Counted from the first letter of the stretch, positions 52,444 to 61,134 are shown. The stretch is DNA of 61,134 nucleotides from RQOF01 sp964461135 (GCA_964461135.1 CAYWTB010000020.1:1-61134), one strand, 5' to 3'. The notes: a model not told the origin generated them from the sequence alone. Translations and numbers: made by a program.

Positions 52444-53427
52444 TCAGTCCAGCTTTTTAAGTTCTTCTTCCACTATATTGGCAGGTAATGGCAAATAGCC
52501 ATCCTTAATCACAACCGCCTGTCCCTGCTGGCTGAGAACAAATTTTAAGAACTCCTTCACCAGCGGATCGAGGGGCTTATTAGGATATTTAACAATATAA
52601 ATATATAAATATCTGGACAAAGGATATTTGTCAGTTATGACATTTTCATAGTGTCCGTCAAAGCAGGTTCCTCCGGGTTTCTCGGATAATTTCAAAGTTT
52701 TTACTCCTGAGGTTTTGTAACCGATTCCACTATATCCGATGCTGTATTTGTCTTCGGTTATACCCTGCACCACCGAGGCGGAACCGGGCTGTTCTTTTAC
52801 CATGTCTTTATAATCCCCTTTTTCCAGAACATGATCTTTAAAAAATCCGTAAGTCCCGGAAGCAGAATTTCGTCCATATATACTTATGGGCTTATTAGCC
52901 CACTCACCTGTTAAGCCTAACTGACCCCAGATGGTTATGTCTTTCTTGTAGCTTCTCTTACGTGTTTTTGAAAAAATCGCATCCAGTTTGTCCAGAGAAA
53001 TGCAGTCCAGCGGATTGTCCTTGTTCACAAAGACGGCCAGTGCATCCAGTGCGGTTTTAATCTGGGTCGGCTTGAAACCGTATTTTTTCTCGAATGCATC
53101 TACTTCCTGGGCCTTCATCTTTCTGGACATGGGACCGAACTGCGTCGTTCCTTCAATAAGTGCCGGGGGAGCAGTTGATGATCCTTTACCCTCAATCTGA
53201 ATATTGATCAAGGGGTAGTCCTTCTTAAACTCTTCCAGCCACAGGGCCATGAGATTATTCATGGTATCCGAACCGATGCTGTTGGCATTCCCACTGATTC
53301 CCATGACTTTCTGGTAAGAATGAATTGTCGGATCTACTTTTACCGCTTGAGCTTGAAGCAACTTCAATCCTGATATGATAAATAGTGCTGTTACTGCCAC
53401 TAAAAACTTTGCTCTGGTAGATATCAT
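52444..53427 (-). CDS. pstS: Phosphate-binding protein PstS
   Basis: 327 aa with a signal peptide (KFLVAVTALFIISGLKLLQAQ). Phosphate-pocket motifs GSDTM (about 53-57), KGSSTAPPALIEGTTQFGPMSR and GRNSASGTYGFFKDHVL are present. It captures phosphate in the periplasm for PstCA. A Pho box lies 50 bp upstream of the start. The signal has no lipobox Cys, so the protein is soluble or peripheral. Confidence 0.93.
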   Translation of the reverse strand: MISTRAKFLVAVTALFIISGLKLLQAQAVKVDPTIHSYQKVMGISGNANSIGSDTMNNLMALWLEEFKKDYPLINIQIEGKGSSTAPPALIEGTTQFGPMSRKMKAQEVDAFEKKYGFKPTQIKTALDALAVFVNKDNPLDCISLDKLDAIFSKTRKRSYKKDITIWGQLGLTGEWANKPISIYGRNSASGTYGFFKDHVLEKGDYKDMVKEQPGSASVVQGITEDKYSIGYSGIGYKTSGVKTLKLSEKPGGTCFDGHYENVITDKYPLSRYLYIYIVKYPNKPLDPLVKEFLKFVLSQQGQAVVIKDGYLPLPANIVEEELKKLD

Positions 53428-53476
53428 TTTATTTCCTTTCCGTTTATTTTTTAAGCCTTATAATTTAAAACGGCAA

Positions 53477-53494
53477 TGTTACAATCCTGTTACA
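53477..53494 (-). promoter_or_regulatory. Pho box upstream of pstS
   Basis: Two perfect TGTTACA repeats (53477-53483 and 53488-53494) with an 11-base period, the arrangement of PhoB sites (7-base direct repeats, 4-base spacer). It lies about 50 bp upstream of the pstS start and after the porin stop. Confidence 0.7.
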
Positions 53495-53579
53495 AATCTC
53501 AGTTTTTCCAATTTATTCGATGAAATCATTTCATTGAAAGTATTTGATATAAATGAAAACATATCGACTATTTCAGATG

Positions 53580-54686
53580 TTACAAATTAACGGTGAACTG
53601 AGAACGGATTCTCCAGAAATTAGCCTCGTTTTTTATGGCAGGATTGACGATTTCAAGGTTAACCTGTAAACGGGATTTCTTTCCGAAATAGGCAGCGGGT
53701 CCAAATGCGAACGAATTCCTTACTTCAAACTCAGCATTTTTCAGATCAATAAATGAGTAGCCGGCCTCAATTTCGTAACCACTCAGTCCACCCCAGTTGG
53801 CAGATTCTGATTTCAGCATTTTTCTCCAGCGGCCACTCACATTCCCAGTGGTATAGGTCTGATCTTCAAAAGAACCAACAAAAAATGCCTTACTAACGGA
53901 TCCATGCGCCACACCGCCTTCCAGTTGTAATCCCATGGGCAGATAAATGCCGAAATCCGGTGCAATGGCGGTATTTTTTCCGGAATTGTTTACCGTATCA
54001 ACCTTAGACCCCACATAATTTACCACCCCGGATATGCCGATCTTAAACCGGTCAGAGAATTTAAAATCTGCCCGCCCCACATACATCTTTCCATTATTGA
54101 CGGTAAGCAGGGGCATGCTGTCAGTGCCTAATATATACCGTTCAATCTCTGATATACCTTCACCGGATCCATTCGAATAATTGAAAGCAAAAGAGAAATT
54201 AGGAGAAGGTGATCCCCCTACTTCCACACCAATCTGGCGTGCCGATAAATTGGTAAGCACCAGGAAATCTGCTGCGCTGCTGCGTTCTACTAAAAAGAGA
54301 TTTCCGGAAGAGCGCAGGAATTCCTCCCGCCATATGGGTACCTTGAACTGCCCGAAACGAAAATAGTAATTTTGGAAGAGTTTCAATTTGCCAAATCCAT
54401 CTTTCAGGCGGGGGGCATTATCCGGGGCATCTACCTGAATAGTAGCACTGAGGAAGGGTGTCAATTCACCCTGTACTTCCAGGCGAACCCGCCGCATGCG
54501 AAACCCATGATATGTTTCATTATCCAGAGTTCTCAAACGATTGTTATACACATGCTGAAGCTGAACCCTGCCGGAAATATCCAGCTTCAATGAATTTTTG
54601 GCCTGCACTTCCTGCGCTTTTGCCGGCTGATGTTGCCAGAAAATTCCCAGAATAACCAGATACAAAACAATATAAAGCTTTCCCAT
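53580..54686 (-). CDS. Phosphate-selective porin (OprO/OprP family)
   Basis: 368 aa from ATG 54686 (AAAGGAGC upstream and a proper signal peptide, GKLYIVLYLVILGIFWQ). The body is an alternating beta-barrel: the opening SGRVQLQHVYNN and the FRMRRVRLEVQGELT strand are typical of OprP/OprO-like 16-strand porins, and it ends in an aromatic/hydrophobic strand (IRSQFTVNL). It should pass phosphate through the outer membrane ahead of PstS, encoded 150 bp downstream. Pho boxes lie upstream. Confidence 0.85.
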   Translation of the reverse strand: MGKLYIVLYLVILGIFWQHQPAKAQEVQAKNSLKLDISGRVQLQHVYNNRLRTLDNETYHGFRMRRVRLEVQGELTPFLSATIQVDAPDNAPRLKDGFGKLKLFQNYYFRFGQFKVPIWREEFLRSSGNLFLVERSSAADFLVLTNLSARQIGVEVGGSPSPNFSFAFNYSNGSGEGISEIERYILGTDSMPLLTVNNGKMYVGRADFKFSDRFKIGISGVVNYVGSKVDTVNNSGKNTAIAPDFGIYLPMGLQLEGGVAHGSVSKAFFVGSFEDQTYTTGNVSGRWRKMLKSESANWGGLSGYEIEAGYSFIDLKNAEFEVRNSFAFGPAAYFGKKSRLQVNLEIVNPAIKNEANFWRIRSQFTVNL

Positions 54687-54731
54687 ATGCGCTCCTTTTA
54701 TTATTGTAATGCCAGCAAAATAAAAAAGTAC

Positions 54732-54760
54732 TGTTACAGGCTCATTACACTCAAGTAACA
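54732..54760 (-). promoter_or_regulatory. Three-repeat Pho box upstream of the porin
   Basis: TGTTACA (54732), CATTACA (54743) and AGTAACA (54754) follow each other with an 11-base period, matching a PhoB tandem site. It is about 45 bp upstream of the porin start. The shared intergenic region (54687-55016, about 330 bp) also carries the promoter of the divergent Na/Pi gene, but no clear second box was found on that side. Confidence 0.65.
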
Positions 54761-55016
54761 ATTCGGATAAAAATCTGTTGTAATCCGGACATCTGTTCCC
54801 CGGTAATTTCCTGCTGAAAAAACAACTGTTAAAACCGGGTGTCCTATACAGAAAAATTAGATATAAGCCAGCAAAGTAACCTGTTAAGATGAATAGAAAT
54901 GCAAAAGCAGAACTTTAATTTATGTTTAATTTGGCTTTGAGATCAACACAAAAATTAGCTTCTTGATTTATTGGCCGGAATGATTTAAATTTTTGACCAT
55001 TTAAAAGTAAAGGCGA

Positions 55017-56117
55017 ATGGGACCTTTTAGAGATTACTACCGCAACCATCCCACCCTTTTTGGTATATTAAGATTAATTCTATTTCTCTATCTCTTCATG
55101 TTCAGCCTGGAACTGATGGGCGTATCACTGAAGTTATTCGGGAAAGGCCTGGCGGCAACACTGATTCAAACCACTACACACCCGGTGGTCGGTCTGTTCA
55201 TCGGTATATTAAGCACCTCTATTATCCAATCTTCCTCCTCTACCACGTCCATTGTAGTCGGTATGGTGGCTGGCGGGGTACTTTCCATTGAAAATGCTAT
55301 TCCTATAATCATCGGTGCCAATATTGGCACTTCAGTGACCAATACGATTGTCTCGCTCAGCCAGATCAACCGTTCCACAGAATTTGAGAGGGCCTTTTCG
55401 GCAGCCATTGTACATGATTTTTTCAATATTCTCAGTGTTATAATTTTTTTCCCCCTGCAGGTGTTCACCAATTTCCTGGGCAAAATTTCCACCTTTGCCG
55501 GTGAGGAATTTCAACATATTGGAGGACTCAATTTTCTGAGTCCTGTTAAATTTCTTACCCATCCTGCGGCCGAACTGGTTCTGGGCCTGGTGGGCAAAAT
55601 AGCCTGGATTCCCATCCTGTTGTCATTGTTCCTGCTTCTTCTCGCTTTGAACCAGATGGTTAAGGCATTGAAATCGATTGTACTTAAAAAAGCCGAACGC
55701 TGGTTCGACCGTTATCTGTTCAAAACCCAGTTACGGGCGCTGATCGTTGGTCTGTTGATCACCTTTCTGGTTCAGTCCAGTTCCATAACTACTTCTCTGG
55801 TCGTTCCCATGGCGGGTGCCGGATTACTGTCGCTGTCGCAGATATTTCCCTATACGCTGGGTGCAAATCTGGGTACGACTTTGACCGCCATTCTGGCGGC
55901 GCTGGTTCTGCAAAATGAGGCCGCCATCATTGTTGCGTTTTCACATTTATTTTTTAACCTGTCGGGAATTATTGTCTGGCTTCCCTTTAAATTTATTCCC
56001 ATTTCGCTGGCCAGAAATTTTGCGAAACTTTCCATACGTAACCGGATTATACCTATTATTTACATAATGGTGATGTTTTTTATCATACCAATAGCATTTA
56101 TTTACTTTTTCAGATAA
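55017..56117 (+). CDS. Na/Pi-cotransporter II-related protein
   Basis: 366 aa. Two inverted PF02690-type repeats with the QSSS motifs: IIQSSSSTTSIVVGMVAGGV (about 64-83) and FLVQSSSITTSLVVPMAGAG (about 245-264), plus GANIGTS and GANLGTT. About nine transmembrane helices. It moves phosphate with sodium; bacterial members are often phosphate exporters or low-affinity importers. It is transcribed divergently from the porin and 12 bp before a PhoU-like gene, which supports a phosphate role. Confidence 0.92.
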   Translation: MGPFRDYYRNHPTLFGILRLILFLYLFMFSLELMGVSLKLFGKGLAATLIQTTTHPVVGLFIGILSTSIIQSSSSTTSIVVGMVAGGVLSIENAIPIIIGANIGTSVTNTIVSLSQINRSTEFERAFSAAIVHDFFNILSVIIFFPLQVFTNFLGKISTFAGEEFQHIGGLNFLSPVKFLTHPAAELVLGLVGKIAWIPILLSLFLLLLALNQMVKALKSIVLKKAERWFDRYLFKTQLRALIVGLLITFLVQSSSITTSLVVPMAGAGLLSLSQIFPYTLGANLGTTLTAILAALVLQNEAAIIVAFSHLFFNLSGIIVWLPFKFIPISLARNFAKLSIRNRIIPIIYIMVMFFIIPIAFIYFFR

Positions 56118-56129
56118 GAGGACTTCCCC

Positions 56130-56807
56130 ATGTTCAAACAATTATTGTCCGTTTTTAAAAAGGATTCACTCATGAACAGAGCCTATGAGCAATCCTTTGA
56201 GATGATCAGCATTACCCATGATATGTTTCTGAAGGCAAAGAAGTCTTTAAGGCATACCGAGGATAACCAGATCGATATCGATATATATGATAAGGACATC
56301 GAGGTTAACAAATTTGAAAGAGAGGTAAGGCGCAATGTATTGAACCATTTGATTCTGAGTGATAAAGCTGAATTACCTTCCGGCCTGATTCTGGTCAGCA
56401 TCATCATCGATATTGAACGAATTGGTGATTATACCAAGAATATTGTGGAACTGGCAATGAATCATCCCCAAACACTGAAGGGAATGGATTTTGAAAAGGA
56501 TTTACAGAAAATAGAACAGGCCATCAGCGAATTATTTACTCAAACACGGATATGTTTCGAGAAAAGTGACAAAGAACTGGCTCTGAACATTTTAAAGGAC
56601 TATGGATGGATTAACCGCCTGTGTGATGATATCGTTATAAAGCTGGTGAAAATAAAAAATACCGAAATGACCCCGGGGGATGCAGTGTCCCTGGCACTTT
56701 ATTTACGCTGGTTGAAGCGCATTCATTCTCATCTGAGAAACATTGTGACCTCGGTGGTTAATCCCTTTGACCGTATTGGATTTAAACCCAAGCAGAATCA
56801 GGACTGA
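56130..56807 (+). CDS. PhoU-domain protein associated with the Na/Pi cotransporter
   Basis: 225 aa, PhoU-like helical repeats with the metal-type signature LVSIIIDIERIGDYTKNIVE (about 88-107) and a second, diverged copy LALYLRWLKRIHSHLRN. It lies 12 bp after the cotransporter, the frequent NptA-PhoU fused or paired arrangement in bacteria, where the PhoU domain is thought to regulate the transporter. It is distinct from the PhoU at 46749-47405. Confidence 0.88.
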   Translation: MFKQLLSVFKKDSLMNRAYEQSFEMISITHDMFLKAKKSLRHTEDNQIDIDIYDKDIEVNKFEREVRRNVLNHLILSDKAELPSGLILVSIIIDIERIGDYTKNIVELAMNHPQTLKGMDFEKDLQKIEQAISELFTQTRICFEKSDKELALNILKDYGWINRLCDDIVIKLVKIKNTEMTPGDAVSLALYLRWLKRIHSHLRNIVTSVVNPFDRIGFKPKQNQD

Positions 56808-56882
56808 TTTTTAGTAAAATTTTCAAAATTTAGTACCGGTTTCCTCATAGAAAACCCTAATAATCCTATCAATCAGGTAAGC

Positions 56883-57647
56883 ATGATGATATCGAAAAAC
56901 CTGTATTCCTTTATTAAAAAATTAGCCCGAGAAAGTGGTGATATTATACGCAGCTATTTTAGGCAGGGTGTAGAAATAGAATTGAAAAAAGACCACTCAC
57001 CGGTTACCGTTGCCGATAAGAGGGCGGAAGAACACATGCGCAAATTAATTATGAAAATTTATCCCGATCATGGAATCCTGGGTGAAGAATTCGGATGGAT
57101 GAATGAAAATGCTGAATTCCAATGGGTTCTGGATCCCATCGACGGTACAAAAAGTTTTATCTGCGGAGTGCCGTTATTCGGGACACTTATTGCTCTGCTC
57201 AGGAAAGGACAACCGGTCCTGGGAGCTCTGAATCTTCCCATCCTGAAAGAATTGCTGATCGGGGATAATAATCAAACAAGGCTAAATGGGAAACCGGTTG
57301 TTTGCAGGCAACGTTACACCCTGGAAGAGGCTGTACTTCTGACAACCGATCATACCGCTTTCATAAAATATGAGAATGAAAAGCGCTTTGATGATCTGGT
57401 TAATGAAGTCGGTATGTACCGCACCTGGGGAGACTGTTACGGTTATTACCTGCTGGCCAGTGGTTATGCCGATATTATGATCGATCCTATCATGTACCCC
57501 TGGGACATCCTGGCTCTCATTCCCATTATCCGGGGCGCAGGCGGTATCATTACCGATCATAAGGGAAATGATCCGGTCACAGGCAACAGCATTATTGCTG
57601 CCAGCCGTACACTTCATTCCACTGTAGTTCACTACCTTAATTCGTAA
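56883..57647 (+). CDS. Inositol monophosphatase family phosphatase (HisN-like)
   Basis: 254 aa. Metal-binding Glu in ILGEEFG, the DPIDGTKSF motif (about 85-93) and C-terminal YPWDILALIPIIRGAGG (usually WDxAAG, here WDILAL) identify the Li+-sensitive IMPase superfamily. The sequence resembles histidinol-phosphate phosphatases (HisN) of this fold. Substrate is not certain. Its 3' end overlaps the convergent alkaline phosphatase by 11 bp. Confidence 0.88.
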   Translation: MMISKNLYSFIKKLARESGDIIRSYFRQGVEIELKKDHSPVTVADKRAEEHMRKLIMKIYPDHGILGEEFGWMNENAEFQWVLDPIDGTKSFICGVPLFGTLIALLRKGQPVLGALNLPILKELLIGDNNQTRLNGKPVVCRQRYTLEEAVLLTTDHTAFIKYENEKRFDDLVNEVGMYRTWGDCYGYYLLASGYADIMIDPIMYPWDILALIPIIRGAGGIITDHKGNDPVTGNSIIAASRTLHSTVVHYLNS

Positions 57648-58785
57648 GCATTCTTTTGCGGGGCAAATAGGAGGGAAATCCTGAAATGCCCAGCAAGCGG
57701 GCCATCAGTACCGGTATGCTTGTATTATCACGGGTTCCCGTGAATTCAAAGGCATGAGGGCCAAACGCATACAATGGCACCATCTGGGCAGTATGGTGGG
57801 TGGTCGCCCAATTGACCTCCAGGTCCTGTCCGTTAAGCCGGCCACCAAGTATATCCAGTCCCCCTGTTTCGTGATCTGCAGTAACCACAATAAGGGTATT
57901 TCGGTTTTTTTCTGCAAACTTTACACCTGTTTGAACGGCTTGATCGAAAGCGAGTAACTCACGAATCATATAGGCGAGATCATTATTGTGTCCGCCCCAG
58001 TCAATCTGGCTGCCCTCAACCATGAGAAAAAAACCAGTATCGTTTCTGCTTAATATTTGAAGAGATTTTTCAGTCATCTCAGACATAGTTGGTTCACTGG
58101 GCTTATTTTCGAATCCATCCCATGCAAAAAGTCCCAGCAATTTTTCAGAGCCGGTGGCAAGAAACTGGGCTCTGGTTTCCAGATAAGTGTAGCCGGAATT
58201 TTTTGCCATTTTTATCAGATCCAGGGTGTCTTTCCGGACACTGCCCGGAGTGCCGGAGGAAAGAAAATACCTCTTTCCTCCTCCCAGCAGAACATCAACC
58301 TGTTCGTTCAACAACTGACGGGCAATTTCCTCATGATTTTCTCGGGAGGCCACATGAGAAGCGAAACAGGCCGGTGTTGCATGGGTAATGGAGGAGGTAA
58401 CCACCAGACCGGTAGACATTCCACGGTGATGTGCTGCCTCCAGAAGGGTTAACACCGCACCGGAGTCCGGTAGTACTCCCACCATACCGTTACGGGTTTT
58501 AAAACCGCTGGCCAGGGCGGTGGCTCCGGCCGCTGAATCGGTAATCAGATTATCTATCGAATGAGTTTTAACCAGGCCGGTTACCGGTAACCGGTCCAAA
58601 ACCAGCTGGCCATCCGCTCCCAGGTGTTGTATCCTTGCGACGGACACCTGGTCAATACCCATTCCATCCCCAATAAAGAGGATAATATTTCTAACGCTGC
58701 TGGTATCCTGACTGTAACCTGTATTCAGTATATAAATCAGGGAAATAAACAGGCCCATTAAGAATATGTTAAGGCGCATAACCAC
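57637..58785 (-). CDS. Alkaline phosphatase
   Basis: 382 aa. Signal peptide (LNIFLMGLFISLIYILNTGYS), then the fold's metal and nucleophile motifs: IGDGMGIDQVSV, TDSAAGATALASG (Ser nucleophile), DWGGHNNDL and VTADHETGG. A late His (TTHHTAQMVPLYAFGP) completes the site. It frees phosphate from organic esters in the periplasm for uptake by Pst. No clear Pho box was found upstream. Convergent with the IMPase-like gene. Confidence 0.94.
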   Translation of the reverse strand: MVMRLNIFLMGLFISLIYILNTGYSQDTSSVRNIILFIGDGMGIDQVSVARIQHLGADGQLVLDRLPVTGLVKTHSIDNLITDSAAGATALASGFKTRNGMVGVLPDSGAVLTLLEAAHHRGMSTGLVVTSSITHATPACFASHVASRENHEEIARQLLNEQVDVLLGGGKRYFLSSGTPGSVRKDTLDLIKMAKNSGYTYLETRAQFLATGSEKLLGLFAWDGFENKPSEPTMSEMTEKSLQILSRNDTGFFLMVEGSQIDWGGHNNDLAYMIRELLAFDQAVQTGVKFAEKNRNTLIVVTADHETGGLDILGGRLNGQDLEVNWATTHHTAQMVPLYAFGPHAFEFTGTRDNTSIPVLMARLLGISGFPSYLPRKRMLTN

Positions 58786-59290
58786 ACTCCATTGCTTGAT
58801 ATCCGAAATTTATGAAAATAAATTTTTATCTGAAAACATCGAATTAACACTTTCCTGGCACAAAGCTCTCCTTACATATTTGAGAGGAGATGAGTAAAAA
58901 TATAAATAAAAAACGGATCGGATCTGTAATAAAAGTAATTTTCAAGGAAGATAAAACCTGTACCTGAAATGACTATTAATTTTACTTGACCAGGATTACA
59001 TTTAATTGACAGTCAACTGGCCAGTACACTTATTAAGATTTCTCATATTATTTGTTAATTGAAAAAATCTGGCTATAGTTTACCGGCCTAATAGTATAAA
59101 TCCGTGCCTATGCTGTATCGATTGGCAAAATTTATAAAATCTTTTAAGATTTCCGAATATTTTTTATTTGGATTTAAAGCTTAACTGAAATATTTTGATA
59201 TGATTATGATCCTGATGAAGCAAATAAAATTAAATTTTAAATTCTGGAATATTTAATTAATCTGGAAGATCTGAACTCACTCCCTTTATC
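58786..59290. other. AT-rich intergenic region
   Basis: About 500 bp without a gene; presumably holds the alkaline phosphatase promoter (left). A short palindrome AAATCTTTTAAGATTT at about 59137-59152 is visible. No further function can be assigned. Confidence 0.4.
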
Positions 59291-59419
59291 ATGAACAATG
59301 TTAATTTGAAGTCTGTATTCCTACAATCGAAACCGGATAGGGAGGAAATCAGGGAGCGAGTGAGCAGGATTATTAACAACCTTCTGTTTTATTTGCAAAG
59401 CAATGAGAAAAGATCATGA
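59291..59419 (+). CDS. Possible small ORF coupled to the CYTH gene
   Basis: 42 codons. The stop TGA overlaps the CYTH start codon in an ATGA arrangement, and the reading (VNLKSVFLQSKPDREEIRE and a helical C-terminus) looks like an amphipathic helix. No strong ribosome site precedes it, and no family is recognised. The coupling is the main support; it may be a translated leader. Confidence 0.35.
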   Translation: MNNVNLKSVFLQSKPDREEIRERVSRIINNLLFYLQSNEKRS

Positions 59420-60210
59420 ACCCTGCAGACCCACAGGAAATCGAAGTTAAGCTCATCATTGCCTGTGACCATCCGGATAAAATCGCAGATCAGATTTGGG
59501 CGCTGAATAACATTACAGGCTTTATGCTGAGTAATCCGGATGCATTAAAGATCAGGGATATCTATTTTGATACACCGCAGGGAAATCTTGCAAAACTGCG
59601 CTTAGCCATGCGATTACGATTTACCGGTGCGGATTGCCTGATAACCATAAAGGGTAAAACCCAAAAAAACAACTGGGGTGGAGTAAAGCGGCTGGAAATT
59701 GAAAAGCCATGTTCACTGGCATCCTTGCAGTATATATGTGGAAAACTTGAAGAGCATGGAGCGAAGTTGGGCGATGATCATATTACATATGATAATTCCC
59801 AACCCATCGAAAGTGTTCGACATCTGGGATTTCAGGTTATACAGGACCGTCATACCTTTCGGCGAAAAAAATTGCTGACTTCCTCCGGCGATCCCGGAAA
59901 AATACTGGCGGAGATATCCATAGATAAAGTAACCTACAAGTGTATGGAGCAATCGGTCATTCACCACGAAATTGAAATTGAGGCAAAAGAGGATGGCGGG
60001 ATTACAGCGGTGCGCACAGTATCAGAAGAGCTGCGAAAAGAGTTCCCGCAGGATCTGAGGACCGTATCATTCAGCAAATTAACCCTCGGTATACTGCTGA
60101 AAAAATTTTCTGAGAAAACCGACTTTCAGAAATACATGGACAAACAGGGACAATTACTACCGGCAGCCTACGATCTGATTGCTGCACAGGCCAACCAAAT
60201 CTCCGAATAA
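59416..60210 (+). CDS. CYTH domain protein
   Basis: 264 aa. The N-terminal EIEVKLII motif (ExExK), the DIYFDTPQGNL strand, RLAMRLRF and the ITIKGKTQ strand define the CYTH triphosphate tunnel fold. Bacterial members hydrolyse inorganic triphosphate or cyclise ATP. The full tunnel appears present (HEIEIEAKED, late acidic strand). Function here is open, but the position next to the phosphate locus suggests inorganic tripolyphosphate hydrolysis. Confidence 0.85.
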   Translation: MNPADPQEIEVKLIIACDHPDKIADQIWALNNITGFMLSNPDALKIRDIYFDTPQGNLAKLRLAMRLRFTGADCLITIKGKTQKNNWGGVKRLEIEKPCSLASLQYICGKLEEHGAKLGDDHITYDNSQPIESVRHLGFQVIQDRHTFRRKKLLTSSGDPGKILAEISIDKVTYKCMEQSVIHHEIEIEAKEDGGITAVRTVSEELRKEFPQDLRTVSFSKLTLGILLKKFSEKTDFQKYMDKQGQLLPAAYDLIAAQANQISE

Positions 60211-60276
60211 AGAATCGGCTTTGAAAATTTCTAGTGCCTGAATACATTAAACTTAAAAAGAGAAGGAAATTGAACA

Positions 60277-60669
60277 ATGCATAAACATGTAACGCTGCTG
60301 GGAGTATTATATATAATATTTCATTTATTTTTTCTATTTACCGCTGTAATTATTCTCTTCGTTTTTGCCGGCAGTATCTTTCTGGCTCATAGCCGGGAAA
60401 CAACCACCACCCTGACTATTGTAGGATTAGCCCTTATTCTTTTTTTCTGCCTGCTTTCCCTGCCCGGTATTATCGGTGGTATTGGTCTGTTACAAAGACG
60501 TTCCTGGGCAAGGATACTGGTATTGATTCTGGCTATCTTCAATCTGGTCAATATCCCATTCGGTACCGCCCTGGGAATTTATTCATTGTGGGTATTGCTT
60601 AACAGCGAAACCGCACAAGTATTTGATAAAAGGCCCGCTGCACCCATCAATAATCAGGTCAGGACATGA
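60277..60669 (+). CDS. Small integral membrane protein
   Basis: 130 aa, GAGAAGG before the ATG. Three to four hydrophobic helices (about 7-30, 42-62, 70-90, 92-115). No recognised family; a DUF4064-like plan is possible. It overlaps the next gene by 4 bp (ATGA), so the two are translationally coupled. Confidence 0.7.
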   Translation: MHKHVTLLGVLYIIFHLFFLFTAVIILFVFAGSIFLAHSRETTTTLTIVGLALILFFCLLSLPGIIGGIGLLQRRSWARILVLILAIFNLVNIPFGTALGIYSLWVLLNSETAQVFDKRPAAPINNQVRT

Positions 60670-60962
60670 AATCCAAAATACAGATTCTGAAAAAACTGCA
60701 GGAGATTCCAGGTGTAGGAAAATCTATCGCAGAAGATCTCTGGTCTATTAATATCAAATCCCCGCAGGATTTGAAGGGACAAGATCCGGAAATGCTTTAC
60801 AAAAAGATATGCCTGCAGGCGGGAATGCCGGTGGACCGCTGCATGCTCTACATTTTACGCTGCGCAGTCTATTTTGCATCCCATGATCAACACCGGCCTG
60901 GCCTTTTAAAATGGTGGAACTGGTCCGATGCAAGGCTTCAGGAGCAAAACCAATTAAAATAA
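60666..60962 (+). CDS. Cdd1-like helix-hairpin-helix protein
   Basis: 98 aa. The N-terminus IQILKKLQEIPGVGKSIAEDL is a helix-hairpin-helix (PGVG) of the 'pathogenicity locus' Cdd1 family, followed by the typical LYKKICLQAGMPVDRCMLYI and a Cys/Trp-rich end (WWNWSD). HhH modules bind DNA non-specifically; the family's role is unknown. Start overlaps the preceding stop. Confidence 0.82.
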   Translation: MKSKIQILKKLQEIPGVGKSIAEDLWSINIKSPQDLKGQDPEMLYKKICLQAGMPVDRCMLYILRCAVYFASHDQHRPGLLKWWNWSDARLQEQNQLK

Positions 60963-61134
60963 AAGGTAATCACAGTTAAATTTATATCAGATATTCCAGG
61001 CAATTCCGGTGGTAAGATTATAAAACAATGAATTACTGGTTTGGGTATTAAGTTTTGATTCATCACAAAAATGAATACCTAAGCTCATCTTCGACAGTAG
61101 TAGGTGTAGAAAGAACGGGATAAACCCATAGAAT
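60963..61134. other. Right end of window, no gene seen
   Basis: 172 bp without a supported ORF or RNA; it may hold a terminator or the start of a further gene outside the window. Confidence 0.4.

Noticed and set aside
58786..59000. Pho box upstream of alkaline phosphatase
   Set aside because: No pair of TGTTACA-like repeats with an 11-base period was found; single near matches are not enough.
1..61134. CRISPR array, prophage or conjugative element
   Set aside because: No regularly spaced repeats, integrase, capsid, terminase or conjugation genes were seen; the tandem heptads have no spacers.

Overview
The window is a chromosome segment of a Gram-negative bacterium: it has an outer-membrane phosphate porin, lipoprotein signal peptides and periplasmic domains. 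A full BatABCD/MoxR cluster, a GldA/F/G-type ABC exporter, an AmmeMemoRadiSam enzyme and a phosphate locus with oversized PstA/PstC permeases fit an FCB-type lineage (Calditrichota, KSB1-like or a neighbour). That placement is an inference from gene content; no rRNA is present to test it.

Layout. (1) 0.1-16.1 kb, all minus strand: an unusually complete MoxR/Bat cluster. MoxR ATPase, DUF58, BatA, BatB, BatC and BatD are interleaved with an ABC exporter module (ATPase, permease, GldG-like, DUF4340), two more BatD-like proteins and a TPR/SurA-N-like lipoprotein. (2) 16.3-29.6 kb, mostly plus strand: an SOS/mutagenesis-type cassette. It holds LexA, a UmuD-like S24 protein whose catalytic Ser and Lys are replaced by Cys and Arg, two small accessory ORFs, a DUF5131 'three-Cys-motif' protein with its TcmP partner, a Y-family polymerase and a DnaE2/ImuC-like polymerase. 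It is interrupted by an AT-rich island (HNH nuclease, small acidic protein, tcmP) and by a minus-strand beta-propeller lipoprotein/glycosyltransferase pair. (3) 29.6-43.5 kb: K+ transporter, radical SAM enzyme, a small membrane protein-Lon-CbpA block behind a sigma-54-like promoter, M20 peptidase, phosphodiesterase, Na+ symporter, tRNA-Ser(GGA) and TadA. (4) 43.6-58.8 kb: CobA-type adenosyltransferase, then a phosphate regulon. Porin, pstS, pstC, pstA, pstB, phoU, phoB and phoR lie on the minus strand; a Na/Pi cotransporter, a second PhoU-like protein and an IMPase-like phosphatase diverge from it, with an alkaline phosphatase convergent. Direct-repeat Pho boxes sit upstream of porin and pstS. 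(5) 59.3-61.1 kb: CYTH protein, small membrane protein and a Cdd1-like helix-hairpin-helix protein.

Repeats: two copies of a ~135 bp REP/MITE-like element with CTGCTTAATTCA terminal inverted repeats lie 48 kb apart, one inside the bat cluster and one inside the pst cluster. Three intergenic patches carry imperfect heptanucleotide tandem repeats.

The most interesting region is 16.3-29.6 kb. It looks like a LexA-controlled mutasome variant with altered catalytic residues in two components, carrying a possible defence-type insert.
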